A stretch of 64,000 bases of DNA from Cynocephalus volans (taxonomy: Eukaryota > Chordata > Mammalia > Dermoptera > Cynocephalidae): positions 185,942,071-186,006,070 of the forward strand of contig NC_084462.1 of assembly GCF_027409185.1 (NCBI RefSeq), in the 5' to 3' direction. This document shows positions 1 to 11,627 of the stretch, in pieces (the stretch's first letter is position 1; the number at the start of each line of letters is the position of its first letter). The notes under the pieces are model-generated. The model saw only the letters and a program-made list of their open reading frames with translations, was not told the origin of the DNA and did no database searches. A program made the translations under genes and the position numbers.

Positions 1-371
1 ATATTGTGTCACTAGACTGTATAGTTTAATATGGTTAAAATGGTGAATGTAACTTTATATAAATTGTACCATCACATGCCTTAAAGAAAACATATTAAAT
101 TCAACTTGTTTTTACATTAATCGTTTTAAGGTAACAGAAACCACATTTTAAAGGAACCCACAAAGCAAATGAAAAAAATAATAATAAGAGTTCCTGAGAA
201 AGACTTCTACTGAACAAGGACTGAAAGGAAACCCTGTTTATCTTCTGCACCTGCTCTTCAGTGGAAACTCCGTACTAAGTGTGCACTGAGCTCCTCCTAC
301 CGCCAAGCCCACTCCTGTCTTCCAGCAGAGGTTTGTTTGTATCTGGGCTTGAACTGAATTCCCCTTGTTGT

Positions 372-795
372 ATTTCTCGCTCAGTAGTACATGGTGGTGT
401 CCTGGGACCTCAGGCCACTCCTAGTTAAATAAGTTTGTCTCCTGGAGGTTTCCCTCATGATGCTGACTTGGGATTTAAGAGTTGTGCTCCACACACCTCA
501 TATCACACTGACCCACTCCAGTCCCCTTTCTGGAGGCTGGTGGATCCAGTGCCCATCACAGCTGGTTAAAGAGAATCAAGAAATAGTGCAAGTGAGGAAC
601 AGGTTCTGTGAGGGCCTCACCAGGCACAGCCCTGTTTCCTGCAGCTGCGACTTGGACAGGAAACCTAGGGATAAGGAGCATCTCCATCAGTCAAAGACAC
701 TGGAAACCCCATGCCCAAGTCCCTTTCCTGAAGTCCCAGAGACACTCACAGCAGTGAGTTGCCACCAGGCAGAGGAGCAGCCCCACGACATCTAT
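372..795 (-). pseudogene. IGHV pseudogene, clan II (copy Q)
   Basis: This is the broken paralogue of the intact V segment at 61896-62334. The V exon runs from about 664 (acceptor AG just upstream) down to about 372 and still aligns over FR1 (CAGCTGCAG start), a TGG-type FR2 and the CDR2 region. The leader exon at about 750-795 aligns with the functional leader, but its start codon reads ATA instead of ATG. The exon has lost its reading frame in several places, and the heptamer position reads roughly ATACAAC rather than CACAGTG. The octamer equivalent at 877-884 reads GTGCAAAG on the minus strand. The start codon, frame and recombination signal are therefore all lost. It belongs to the IGHV2/IGHV4 group (mouse VH2 type) by descent. 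Confidence 0.85.
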
Positions 796-1351
796 GCTCT
801 GATGAAGGGCTCCTGGTGGAAGGAGACTGGGGCTGCTTCTCCAAGGGCTGGGTGTTCAGCCTGACACTGGGGTCTGCTTTGCACAAGGGAGGTCTCAGAG
901 GTTATAAGTGTGGAGCAGAGTGGAGGGTGTCGACCTACCCTTCATTTGTGCAGGATGTTTTACCTTTTGCTGCTGAAAGGAAATTTGGAGGCAGAACTTC
1001 AAAGACTCTTCTTTGCCTCACTGCCTGGTCATCATCCGGTCTCCAGAAAAATATTAAGAGAAGTGGAAATGGAGAATGCAGAGTTTGTCATCACAGAACA
1101 TGTAGAAATGCTTCAAGTGATTTCTGGTTCCAGGAGAAGTCCATGACCTTTTGATCCTCACGTGCTCCATTCCCATGTCTGGTCTTTGAAACTGATGGTC
1201 AGTCAGTGGCCTCAGTCTCTCTGCACACACATCGCTTATGTGTGACTTCAATAAAACAGTTGTGCTTCTGGAGAATCTTGGAGTTGGTTTCCTTCAGAAC
1301 AGGCAGACTTTCCTCAGATAGACAGATATGAGTATGTGCCTTTGTGGGGTG

Positions 1352-1400
1352 TGTGTGTGTGTATTTTAGAGAAACAGAGAGACAGAGAGACAGAGAGGCC
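1352..1400. repeat. Short GT tract followed by (ACAGAG)n
   Basis: A short GT run (about 1352-1361) is followed by an impure ACAGAG-type tandem repeat. It lies in unit Q flank; the matching place in Q' (62875-62903) has a longer pure TG run, so the tract evolved differently in the two copies. Confidence 0.8.
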
Positions 1401-2544
1401 TCTAGTACATCCTGCTTCTCAGAGACAGTTGCCAAGGCAAACATATAGACACGAATATCCCTCCACTTTTGGAACAACCACATGGGATTAGAAATATTAC
1501 TGTGGAAATTTCTAGAAAACTCCATCTTCCTCAGTCTCATTCACAAATCATCTGTTCACACTCCTGCCCCAACACTTCTAACGTCAGCCTTAACGGTCAC
1601 ATCAGACTCAGTCTTGAGGTTCATAATCTCATCACTTGCTTCTGCTCAGAGGTGACTCCTCGGTAGTGTTTTCTCCAGGGCAGATCCTCCTGCATCTGCA
1701 GACCTGTGACATGGACACGCTCTGTGCCCTGCCTCCCCTTACCCAATGTACTCTGGTGATTCATGTCCAGGATGATGACTATATCCCATCCCTTTCACCT
1801 GGGACTCAATGGATCACAGCAACTCTGAATGTCAGCTGGGCATAGGGTGCCAGTGTCGGGGTTCTGGTCCATTTCTACTGTTTGGTGATGACACTGCATG
1901 ACCCATGGCTTCTTTCTTTGGGATTCTAGTCCCACCATTTTTGGCACACTTTCTTTCTCAATTTGAAATTGTTTGTGTTTGCAGTTGATTATTTCTTTTA
2001 GCCCTTTTTATTTAAAATGAACTGCAAGAAGTTGTAAGTTGTGAAATTGTATTAAAATAGATGTACAAATTGCTCCCTTATGACAGTACAAGTCATACAG
2101 CAGACGATCTTAGGTAAACACAATAGAAACAATGACTTTGAAATGGAGAAGGTGTACATATAAAAAATAGGGACTATACATTACATCTGTGTAAATCATC
2201 AGATTCCAAATAAGAAAGTGGTAAAGTGATTGGAGTAAATGACCTGTTTTCTCAGAGTGTGGGGTTTAAGAAAAATTTAGACTCAAGTGTAGAATGGTGG
2301 AGTAGGTGTAAAGGCAAAGATTTGCTCATTGAAATGGAAAATGCAGAAACCTACACACAAAAAAGAAAACAAACAAACAAATAAGAAACAACAACAACAA
2401 AAACATGCTCACAGACTTGCTCTGCACCTGCTCCAGGTGCTGGGCCCTTTGGGCAGAGGGTCAGGAGTGCCACTCTAGATCAGTCCTGTGTCACCTTCTA
2501 GGGTTCTTGCTGCTTTCCCCAGACCAATGTTGTGGAGATTTTCC

Positions 2545-2850
2545 TCTGTGTTTTACTCTAATAGTGCCATAGTTTCAGGACTGAAATTTAATTATTATTC
2601 CACTTTGAGTTGATTTTTGTGTAAGGGTGCAATTTCATTCTTTTGCATGTGGATATCCAATTTTCCCAACAAAATTCTGGAAGACATTTTGCTCTTCTCA
2701 TTATGTGTTCTTGCCACCTTTGTTAAAAATCAGTTGAACATAAATGTTGGGTTTTATTTCTGGGCTCTCTGGACTATATGTCTGTATGTCTGTGTGTATG
2801 TCATCACCATACTGTTTTGATTATTTTAGCTTTATAATAGATTCTGAACC
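2545..2850 (-). mobile_element. L1 ORF2 3' fragment
   Basis: The stretch reads as the reverse complement of L1 ORF2 near its 3' end: the ccactttgagttgatttttg and tggatatccaattttccca landmarks are typical. It meets an opposite-strand L1 piece at about 2860, so the two form an inverted pair, either from 5' inversion during insertion or from two insertions. Confidence 0.8.
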
Positions 2851-2874
2851 ATGATTAACTCAGAGTTATCTCTG

Positions 2875-3550
2875 GGATGCAAAGACGGTTCAAAAGAAGC
2901 AAGTAAATAAATATGATAAATGCCATTACAGAATGAAGGGGAAAAACCTATAATCATCTCAACAGAGGCAGAAAAAGGATTTGACATCCTTCGATATCTT
3001 TTTCATAACAAAAATTTCAACAAATTAGTGATAGACATATTATCCTTCACTATATTAACGGTGATATAGGACAATCCCACAGCTAATGACATGCTTAACA
3101 GTGAAAGTCTGCGTTTGTTAAACATGATCAGAATAAGAACTTCTCTCACCACTTCCTTTCAACATAGAACTGGAAGTCTAGCCAGAACATTGAGGTAATA
3201 AAAATAAATAAATGTCATCCACTTATGAAAGGATAATAAAAACTATATATTTGATGATAACATGATCTCATATATAAAAACCGTAAAGACTCTGTCTGTT
3301 AACTGTGAGAACCAACAAACACATTTAGTAATATTGCTCATAAAAAATCAGCACATAGAAAGCAGTAGTGTTTCTATACACTAACAATAAACTATCTAAA
3401 AATAAATCAGTAAAACAATTCTATTTACAATAGCATCAGAAAAAATAATTAAATTCCTGGGAATAAATGTAACCAAATTGCTTAAAGATTTGAATATTGA
3501 AAACTCTAAAGCATTGATAAAAACTTGTAAGTAAAGGGCAGACACAAAAG
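2875..3550 (+). mobile_element. L1 ORF2 reverse-transcriptase-region fragment
   Basis: Sense-strand L1 ORF2 landmarks are visible in order: the ataatcatctcaacagaggc segment, the cacttcctttcaacatagaa segment and the ttaaattcctgggaataaat segment. The reading frame is heavily interrupted, so it is an old, dead copy. It ends close to the 34-base minisatellite at 3615. Confidence 0.85.
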
Positions 3551-3614
3551 TGCAGATCAAGGAAGCTACAGAGCACCTAACAGGATGAATCGAAGCAAAA
3601 GAAATGAAGCACAA

Positions 3615-3960
3615 ACACGCACATGCACACACGCACATATGTACACGTACACACACATGCACACACGCACATATGTACACGTACACACACATGCACACAT
3701 GCACATATGTACACGTACACACACATGCACACAGGCACATATGTACACGTACACACACATGCACACAGGCACATATGTACACGTACACACACATGCACAC
3801 ACGCACATATGTACACGCACACACACATGCACACACGCACGTATGTACACGTACACACACATGCACACACGCACATATGTACACGTACACACACACATGC
3901 GCGCACACACATATGTACACGTACACACACATGCACACACATGCACACACACACACTTAC
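3615..3960. repeat. 34-bp CA-rich minisatellite, about nine units
   Basis: The motif ATATGTACAC recurs nine times; the first three are exactly 34 bases apart (3637, 3671, 3705), so the unit is 34 bp, made almost entirely of alternating purine and pyrimidine (CACATATGTACACGTACACA and so on). Long open frames on both strands (His/Thr-rich and Cys/Val-rich) are by-products of the repeat and not genes. Confidence 0.95.
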
Positions 3961-5984
3961 ACACCCATGACCAAGATGTTAAGTGTTATAACATTAAATC
4001 CTCAGAACATACCTAACGTGGTCAGGCTAAGAAACGCTTACACATAAAAGAATAAAGGTAAGAATTACAGAGGATTTCTCGTAAGAATCAAAGAAAACAA
4101 AAATTGAGAGATTTGAAATGTTTAAAATTTTGGAAGCTTCAACCAACACCACCTGGGACTCTCAATTCAGCTAAATGATCCTCCAAGAGTGACAGAGACC
4201 AACAACTCCTCGTATGCACCTTCCATCCAGAAAGGAATAAATATTTGATATAAATTGAAGAGCACAGCAACTATAGCCAATAAGAATAGATTATATATTT
4301 CAAAATAGCAAAGAGTGAATTTCAAATGTCTCACCACAAAAATAAAATGAGGTGATAAATACGTTGATCACTTTGACCTAATTATTCCACATTATATACG
4401 TTTATCAGAGCACCACATAGTTCCCCATAAATGAATACAATTATGATGTGTCATTTAAGAAAACATTAATAACAAATGAGAAGGAGAAATAGCCTCTCTC
4501 AGACCACACAGTGGTGAAGGATCAAGGCGTCCCTCAGAATCACGAACGAGGTGAGCACAGCTGCCAGCACAGCTCCTATTGGACACCTTCAATGTGACAA
4601 GTGGATGTAAACAAGCAACAATCACGAGGACACACACACGCAGTCCTTGACCTTTGGGAGCGACATAAGGGGTCTGGTTTCAGGTCTTGCACATAAGAAG
4701 CTTGGACGTCATCGCTCCCATCCAGACAACAAGAAAATCACTGAACAGACAGAAAATCAGTGACTCTTCTTAAATATCTAAAAGAAGTGACGTTACAGGG
4801 TACACTACTGTCCCCAAATTGAAGATGCAGTCAGGAAGACACAGAGGGTCACAGCTTGTCTGATCAGAAACTCATGAGCAGAAACCTGTGTGTGGTCCAG
4901 GATGGGGGAAGATACACCAGAGCTGTAGGTGAAGGATTGCTGGAGACTCAGGGTGGGGAAATCTGAGAGTTGGGTCCGTCCCAGGGGGACGGTCTTAGAG
5001 ATCCCAACCTTTTAAACTCCACCTCAGCGGTGCGATGAGGTTCTCAATGAAAATACCATAAAAGAACCCTCATGCTCCCTGCAGAGAAAGGGGGAAGGAG
5101 CCATTCTGAGATTCAGCAGAGCAGGACGCTCTTCAGAAGGTCACCTCAGGAGAAACTAATTTAGCTGATCCCAAGAGGGGATTACTTCTTCAGATCATAA
5201 TTGAGCACAGAGAAGAGAAACACCCAACTCTGTCCCCTTCCCTGAGAGCCTTCCAGTCTCGCCTAAGAGCCTCATGAAGGGAGAAGCGCCTGTGAACGTC
5301 ACAGCCAGGACACGGCTCACTAAAGGACAGAGCTCGTCATAGGACTGTGCAGTGCTTCCCTACCACCCACACTACCCACACCCTACACACAACGTTGTGA
5401 TCTGACAAGTTGTGACCCTCTGTGTCCTCCTGACTGCATCTTCAATTCGGGGGACAGGAGTTCACCCTGTGAACTCACTTCTTTTACAGATATAAGAAGA
5501 GTTACTGATTTTCTGCGTACTAACAGGGAAAAACTAAAACACCACATGCACCTTAGACACTATTTAAGAAGTCTCTGAAAACCTAGTCCACAGAGGAGAC
5601 ACAAACAAGGACACCAGGGGACATTTTATCCAGTCCATAGCTTGCCTTGTCATCCTCTTTTCAGTGACTTTTGCAGAGACAGACTTTCTAATTAATAGCT
5701 CCAGCCTGTCAATGTTTCTTCCCTGCGTTGTGCTGTTGTCTCACCTCCATTGCATGTGGTATTTTCTCTTTTTATGAAACATTCGTAAGCCGTAGGTGCC
5801 TGCTCAGCACCACGTGAGGTCCCTAACTTCAATGATCAGCCTCATTACTGGGCCCCTCATCTGCACCTGCACAGGAGACTTGGTAAGAATTGAGCAGGGA
5901 CCTTGACTCAGGGAGCTGAGTGTCTAGGGACAGATCTAGTGAGAATTTAAACAGTGGTAGACAGAGGATGCTATTAGGGCAAGT

Positions 5985-6400
5985 GTCCGTGATGTCTGAG
6001 GGACAGCAGAGAGTGGGCAGGGAGCAGGGCTCTGTCCAGCTGCTTCTCAATATCCACAGGGAATCGCCCCAGGGAACCTGAGATACACAACTTAGGACAC
6101 AGTTCCCAGGGCTGCTTTGAGAGGCCCCACCCAGAATGCAGCCCAGCAGGGCCCTGGTGGGAATTTCTCTCTGTGCTTGTCACCCTGAAACCTCCACAGA
6201 GAAGTGTAAGAGCTGTGTCTGGCCCCCAGGCAGCTGCTTCTCCATCCAGGACACTGGAGGATGGACAGAGAGAGGGACACATACTGAACAAATGTGTCCA
6301 CAGTGTGAATGAGTATCCAGAGGATAGACTGCCCCAGGCAGGACACGGACCCCATGGACAGAGTTCCTGAGGGATGATCATAACCATGTGGCAGCACGTG
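5985..6400 (-). other. Conserved V 3'-flank module (copy A)
   Basis: About 400 bases of non-coding DNA lying 430-880 bases downstream of the V recombination signal. It recurs at 25000-25290, 44030-44330 and 48655-49065, with shared landmarks such as CCAGGACACTG near 6246 and a GTCCACAGTGTG-like stretch near 6297. It includes open frames on both strands, but they are not conserved between copies. Function unknown; shared descent explains it. Confidence 0.7.
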
Positions 6401-6788
6401 TGCTTGACTGAGGAAAAAGACCACTTAGGGACACTGTGCGCCTGGACTGAGCTAACCTTTAGGGAAAAATATTGTTGATCACGTGAAGATAAGAAAAGAA
6501 TCTTTACAATGATTTGTGTGTCAGGAAAGAGAACAGGTCATGTTCACACCTGAGAAATAAAAGGTCCCAGTGAGTGGAAACATCTTATCTACAAATGAGG
6601 GAAGTTACTTCAGTCTGTGTTGCCTGCAGTGAGAACATGGGAATTAGAGTCACAAACAACAAAGCAGGAAATGATCCTGAGGGACATCTGGTAGTCAGCA
6701 GAGCAGAGGAAACCTCAGATCCCAAGAGGAACGCCCCATCCCCTCTCTGCACCTGCTCCATGGGGCACAGGAGCTGGGTGGGCCTTGA

Positions 6789-6802
6789 GCGCCCCCTGCA
6801 GC
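6789..6802 (-). promoter_or_regulatory. CTCF-like motif beside the V signal (A)
   Basis: The minus strand reads GCTGCAGGGGGCGC, matching the right-hand core of the CTCF consensus (CCASYAGRKGGC) but differing at its first bases. It lies 27 bases beyond the nonamer. An identical 14-mer is present at copy C (44684-44697). Binding is inference. Confidence 0.45.
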
Positions 6803-6829
6803 CCAGACCCCTCCTGTATCCTGCAGGGA

Positions 6830-6868
6830 GGTTTGTGCCTGGGCTCACGCTGTCTTCCTGTCACTGTG
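6830..6868 (-). promoter_or_regulatory. V recombination signal, 23-bp spacer (A)
   Basis: On the minus strand the heptamer CACAGTG (6862-6868) directly follows the V exon, then 23 bases, then the nonamer GCACAAACC (6830-6838; one mismatch from ACACAAACC). This is a consensus-like V signal for joining to D segments by the RAG recombinase. Confidence 0.93.
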
Positions 6869-7309
6869 TCTCTTGCACAGAAATACACGGCCGTGTCCTC
6901 ATCGGTCACAGAGCTCAGCTGCAGGGAGAACTGGTTCTTGGACGTGTCTCTGGTGATGGAGGTGCGGCTCTTGACGGACGGGTTATAACCTGTGTTTCCA
7001 CTATAACTAATGTATCCCATCCACTCAAGGCTCTTCCCCGTGGGCTGGCGGATCCAGTGCCAGGAGTAACTACTGCTTGTGATGGAGTCACCAGAGACGG
7101 TGCAGGTGAGGGAGAGGGTCTGCGAGGGCTTCACCAGTCCTGGGCCCGAATCCTGCAGCTGCACCTCGGACAGGACACCTGGAGACAAGGAGAATCAATC
7201 ACTGTCAGTCACATGCAGGCACAACCATATCGTAGACCCATGTGTGACATCTGAGACACTCACCTTGGAGAGCTGTCACCAGGCAAAGGAGAAGACCCCA
7301 CAGTCTCAT
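6869..7309 (-). CDS. IGHV segment, IGHV4-like (copy A), intact
   Basis: Encodes a heavy-chain variable segment used for antibody assembly in B cells. Leader exon 7264-7309 ([15 protein letters not shown], secretory signal) ends in a GT donor; intron about 85 bases; V exon 6869-7178 starts after an AG acceptor and completes the leader with GVLS. The mature part starts [20 protein letters not shown] and keeps the first cysteine (LTCTVSG), Trp41 in [13 protein letters not shown], the CDR2 region [13 protein letters not shown], and the second cysteine in [11 protein letters not shown]1 is two residues longer than in copy C (SSSYS). It has a consensus heptamer at 6862-6868 and an octamer at 7422-7429. 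By framework it sits in clan II, closest to human IGHV4 and mouse VH3 (36-60). No defect is visible, so it is probably functional. Confidence 0.93.
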
Positions 7310-7421
7310 CTTCTGTTAGATCTCAACTCTGCCTTCCCCAGACACCTGAGCCCTGTCTGAGGACAGACCTGTGAGCTTCCACCACCCATGAGTCTACATT
7401 TACCCTGGAGCTTGAAGGAAA

Positions 7422-7429
7422 ATTTGCAT
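7422..7429 (-). promoter_or_regulatory. Ig promoter octamer (A)
   Basis: The minus strand reads ATGCAAAT exactly, 113 bases upstream of the leader ATG. This is the classic Oct-1/Oct-2 site of Ig V promoters. Confidence 0.9.
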
Positions 7430-8404
7430 GTGGGAGAGCTCTGTCCTTATAAGCGGTAAGGAACTGAGGTGGGACTTCTGCATTTTTGATGGGCCTATAT
7501 TCTATTATTTTTTGAAAATTACATGACATATAATTATCAGATGTGAAAGACCACTCCATAATGTGGCCCAAGATTTCTTAGCCCAGATCTACCTTCCTTC
7601 TACCGTCTCTTGTGCCTTGTCTTGGGCCCAGCCCAGCTTTTCCCACAAACTCAAGCTCTGGGTCGTGCTTTTACAGTTCTGATCATGGCACAACCCTGCT
7701 TCCTTTCCCTGCACCCTCTCCTGTCATGTGCTTCTCATCACATCTGAGAGCTTGTTACATTGTTACATTGTTGCTGGTCCATGTGTTCCAGGCCTGCCTT
7801 GTGCTCTGTCCACCATGTGATACAAGACACAGCACATCAGAACTCACAGGGACTCTGCAAAATACAGCATCCTGTACATGACTAAGGAAACTGATTCTCA
7901 CTGTTTGGAAAAGATAAATGGACTCTTTTAAATGTGCCTTCCCAAGGTAAATCCTGTGCTTCTAATGTGTTCGAATTTTCAACAGAAATTCAGTTCTCAC
8001 CCTTATTATTTTAAATATTGATGTAATTCTTTCATTTAGTCCTACAATCACATCAGATATCCCCGCTTGTGAAAAGATCAATCACAATGGTTAACATGCA
8101 AGCAGTAATAATATCCCTAATATGAAACTTTAAAAACACACTTCCCTTTGATGTCGCTGCATTGGGGCCCATGACAGCCACTCCATGACTGTGGTCACTG
8201 CCCTCTGAGATGCCGCCCACCACAGAGAAAGAGGCCAGGGGCTGTGCTGGATGCTGTGCTGTGTCTACTCCTGTGAGCCCCCTCTCTGTCCCAAGAGCAG
8301 GTCCATGTCATGGAGGGACAGCCCTTGAAGGCTCCTGAATGGATTATAAGTCAGGAGCTGCTGATGGACAATTCAGGGCTGATTCTTCAGTTCTTGTTAA
8401 CTCA

Positions 8405-8570
8405 TGAATTTTGCTGAGATTTTACCAAAATGGTAAAAGACCTGAAAAAAGACAAAGGAAAACAAACACACTGAAATGACAAAGCAAGTATCAGACCCAG
8501 GATAAGATGTGACATAGGTTTTGGAATTATCAGAGAGGAGATTTAAAATAACTAGGTGTATGTGCAACTC
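8405..8570 (+). mobile_element. Ancient L1M-type fragment (upstream of A)
   Basis: Contains the landmark ggaattatcagagaggagat followed by a ttaaaataact stretch, which I recognise from the ORF1/5' part of old L1M elements. The same fragment is in unit B at 27230-27420, so it predates the A/B duplication. Confidence 0.6.
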
Positions 8571-8899
8571 TGTTTCGGTTCGTTTCTCAACCTTCAGCTG
8601 ACAATGCAGAGTCCCAGCTGCCCATGTCGATTTACCCAGGATAATTTATCAGTACGTTCTGCCTAGTGTAGCAAACACTCCAGCATCTCAGTGCAATAAA
8701 GTTTTAAGAACAAATATGTACTGTTTGCTCATTTCTACTCTAATGTGTCCAGGAGGGAAGTTGTGGTGAGAAGAGGTGTCTGATTCATAACGTCACTCAG
8801 GAACCCAGACTCCCACTGGTTTGAGACCCAGAACCTACAGCTTGTGGACTGATGCTTAATAGAAGACAGAAGGTGAGGGAATGATGAATTTCAGGTGGA

Positions 8900-9070
8900 C
8901 TATTTTTTAACTGTTGTAAATACACTTACCATGAGCTCTTCTCTGTTAACACATTGTAAGTGCACAATGCAGTATTGTTAACTGTGGGTGCAGTGCTATA
9001 GAGCAGATCCCTAGAACTTGTTCATCCTGTGTAACTGAAGCTTTGTATCTGTTAAACTTTCATATAATTA
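8900..9070 (-). mobile_element. Old L1 3'-UTR fragment
   Basis: Landmarks cagtattgttaact and agcagatccctagaacttgt with a catcctgtgtaactgaa stretch match the reverse complement of an old L1 3' UTR. A copy lies in unit B at about 27770-27900. Confidence 0.55.
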
Positions 9071-9264
9071 TCCAGGCTGTGACTGTGTATCTGTGTACCT
9101 TTCCTTTGGCTTAATTAATCATATGGTCCTGACTTACATCAAAAGATCAAAAACGTATGTTGTCTGTCAACTCTGCATGCAAGAGGACAACAGGTGTTTG
9201 GGGGAACTGGAGGGTAACACACTAACCATGTGTCACTTGAGTTTCTCTCTCTCTCCTGCCCCTA

Positions 9265-9288
9265 CACACACACACACACACACACTCA
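9265..9288. repeat. (CA)n microsatellite
   Basis: A pure CA tract of about eleven units in the upstream part of unit A; unit B has only an interrupted CA/CCA stretch in the same place (about 28105-28130). Confidence 0.9.
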
Positions 9289-10184
9289 CCAGTGGTCTTT
9301 TTGGAAAATCTAACTTGAGCGATGCCTCTGATTGATGCTGAGCAATTCCTTGTAACATACACAAATGTGAAATGTGAAACTTCACAGCCCTGTTCTGAAA
9401 TATGTCACCGTGTAGAGGAAGAATCTCCCAAGGTACAGATTCAGCAGGACAGCCCTGTGTGTTGTGGACAGTGAATCGTCGCTGTTCCTTGTATCATAAT
9501 TTTCCTGCTAGTCTCATATACATGTTGCATATTAACTTGCATTAGGAGTGTTTGTGTTTTGTGGATGGATCTATTTTTTATTTATTTAAAGAAAAAATAA
9601 TATTCAAATTCATTAAGCAGGACTCTCACACCAATGAAAGGATAAAATATATTCAAAAAATGTCTTATATAGAATGTCAGAAAAGGGAGAAAAAATACTA
9701 GCAGAGAGAATTTTATTATGCTTTAAATGATACAATATTAAACACAATGACTATACAAATAATAACCATAATGAGCAGTATTGATATGTTTAATGAATCA
9801 GTAGGCAAACCTAAACAACAGCAAAAAAATAAATTACTAAACAGCAATGGCATTGGAGACCAACAGAGAGGTGAGTTGAGATTTTATCTCATGGATTTAG
9901 GAATTATAGGGATCAAAATTCTGAGCATCACTAGACTTGGATAGGACACAGATTTGTACGTTATTCTCTTCTGAAACACAAATATAGAAGAAAGAGAGAG
10001 AGAGAGAGACAAGGAGAGGGAAAGAGAAAACTATCACGGTGAAAAAAGGTAAAATGTTCAAGAATCAGACCTACAAGGCAAGGAAGAAAGGGGGTCATGG
10101 ATTGAGAATAACCTTAGAGATCAGAAAGCAACACACCCCATCACGTCAAAATGTGCACGTAACTGTGTTAAATTTCTGTGCCAT

Positions 10185-10590
10185 GAAAAGCTATGACGTT
10201 CCATCATTCACAACAACATGGATGACCTTGGTGAAAATAATGTTGAGTGAAATAAGCCAAGCAAAAGGGAAAAAATGCCGCATGTTCTCCATCATAAGTG
10301 AGAGGTAAGAGAGAACGAAGGAAGGAAAGAAAAGCCACAGGGGTGCATTGGTCTTGCAGAGGGACAGAGCAGACCTGGGGTTGTGTAATGGGGTGGAGAC
10401 AAGACGGAGGGGGAAGGACATAAGGGATTAATTGTGCGGGGGACATGAGGAATAATCACAATTCGTAGTAATAGGCATGCTAATAGTACTGATCTGGCCA
10501 CCACATTTTGGGCACCAGTGCCGACGGTAAGCTTTGTACCCTGTGAATATTCATAACCAATAAAATAAAATAGAAAATAAAAAAATATTG
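10185..10590 (+). mobile_element. L1 3' end, present in A, absent from B
   Basis: The stretch begins in the ORF2 tail (caacaacatggatgacctt) and runs through an L1 3' UTR to an A-rich tail near 10555-10590. The surrounding DNA aligns with 28850-28980 in unit B, where this piece is absent. Clear target duplications are not visible, so either an insertion in A or a loss in B is possible; insertion is simpler. Confidence 0.75.
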
Positions 10591-10914
10591 AATAAAAGAA
10601 GTAAAAGGCAAAATGAGAGGTTTATTGTAAAAAGTGCATGCTTGCGGCAATATCTGCAGTGCAAGTTTGTATGTATTTGAAGGTAAGATGTTTGGGAATG
10701 CATGACCTGAAATCAGCAATGAAAATATTGTCAGAGAAAAGCTGATATAAAAACACCAATGTTATGACGAGGCTTTACTGAAGTTCAATTATGTCTGAAG
10801 ATAATGCCCTAAACTGCATGGCTGTGGTACTTGGTAACAAATCAATCACCACGTTACACTTTTTCAGGGTCTTCCCATCAGACTTTCTAGCATGGGATAA
10901 TTCAATTCAATTTC

Positions 10915-10964
10915 AAATGTAACAGGGTCATGAGGAAACAAATGTAACAGGGTCATGAGGAAAC
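10915..10964. repeat. 25-bp tandem duplication
   Basis: Bases 10915-10939 are repeated exactly at 10940-10964 (unit starting AAATGTAACAGGG). Unit B has a single, diverged copy near 29286-29310, so the duplication is specific to A. Confidence 0.95.
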
Positions 10965-11339
10965 TAGTAAAAGGTTAAAAATACTCAGTAACACTTTTAA
11001 TTTCCTCTTTAATTACAAAAGTGAGATTGACACTGGTTGATTTTTTATTTGTATGTTATGTTCTCAGCCCTTGGAAGTTCACATTCCACTTGCCTGGTAA
11101 ATTTAGAGCATGACTGTGTTTAAAGGAAAGGCACAAATGATTGTTTAAAAATGTTTCCACTAATACTGACCCTCAATTGAAAGGATAAACATACCCTGCT
11201 GTCCTGTGTCCAGGTTCATAAATAGAAAACTCAGCTCATTTGCTTATGTAATTTATTAATTTTTCCCTAAAAGTGTTTTCAGTGCAAAGTTCCTATCTCC
11301 ATCGTTCTTCAGGTCTGTTCCCAAATTTTCAGGCTCAGA

Positions 11340-11590
11340 GATATTTGTATGTGTCCTCTGACCACTGAGGACACCAAGGATGATGGTTTTGACCAGAATA
11401 CTCAGCCCATTCCCTGTCTGTTGTCTGATGCCTGCCCCCCATGGGACTGTCCACCTCAGTGCTCTGCAGCTGCTGAGGCCAGCTGGACGTCATCTGACAC
11501 CAGGTGTGTGTGTTGTGAGAGGTGTCCTGGGATCAGCAGATGCTCTGTCCTTACAGAAATACGGTGTTCTCAAGAAAGCTGCTTGATGGC
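11340..11590. other. Conserved intergenic module M (copy in A)
   Basis: A non-coding stretch with landmarks such as GTTGTGAGAGGTGTCCTGGG. Related stretches occur at 29690-29935 (very close), 19080-19690, 37190-37810 and 48110-48560 (more diverged), always between V segments. Short open frames in it are not shared by the copies. Its nature is unknown; it may be an old repeat carried along with the V units. Confidence 0.65.
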
Positions 11591-11627
11591 TACAGACAAT
11601 TTTAAGTAAATATTAGATAAATGTTTC

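Larger units (their letters stand above)
1..2530. repeat. Duplicated V unit Q (copy of 61530-64000)
   Basis: By eye this block aligns almost throughout with 61530-64000. Bases 1-110 carry the last part of an ancient L1 3' end ending near a short A-rich stretch; the V pseudogene follows at 372-795; then about 1.6 kb of flank with matching landmarks (a GT tract near 1350, a stretch near 1540-1850 starting with a cattctgcccc-like segment, and an A/C-rich stretch near 2350-2400). The unit ends in a CTCTGCACCTGCTCC stretch near 2422, which in other copies is the immediate 3' flank of a V recombination signal, and is then cut by L1 sequence. It is one of at least four duplicated blocks in this locus. 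Confidence 0.85.

Noticed and set aside
3615-3960. CRISPR-like array
   Set aside because: The repeat has no unique spacers and the context is mammalian; it is a simple tandem minisatellite.
3396-4047. Overlapping open frames up to 186 residues on both strands, Cys/Val-rich or His/Thr-rich
   Set aside because: They translate the 34-bp CA-type minisatellite; composition and all-frame openness come from the repeat.
6574-7254. 226-residue plus-strand open frame
   Set aside because: Antisense shadow of the V gene at 6869-7309; similar antisense frames occur opposite the other V genes.
7440-7450. TATA box near the copy A promoter (TTATAAG)
   Set aside because: It lies upstream of the octamer relative to the gene, the wrong order for a V promoter TATA box.
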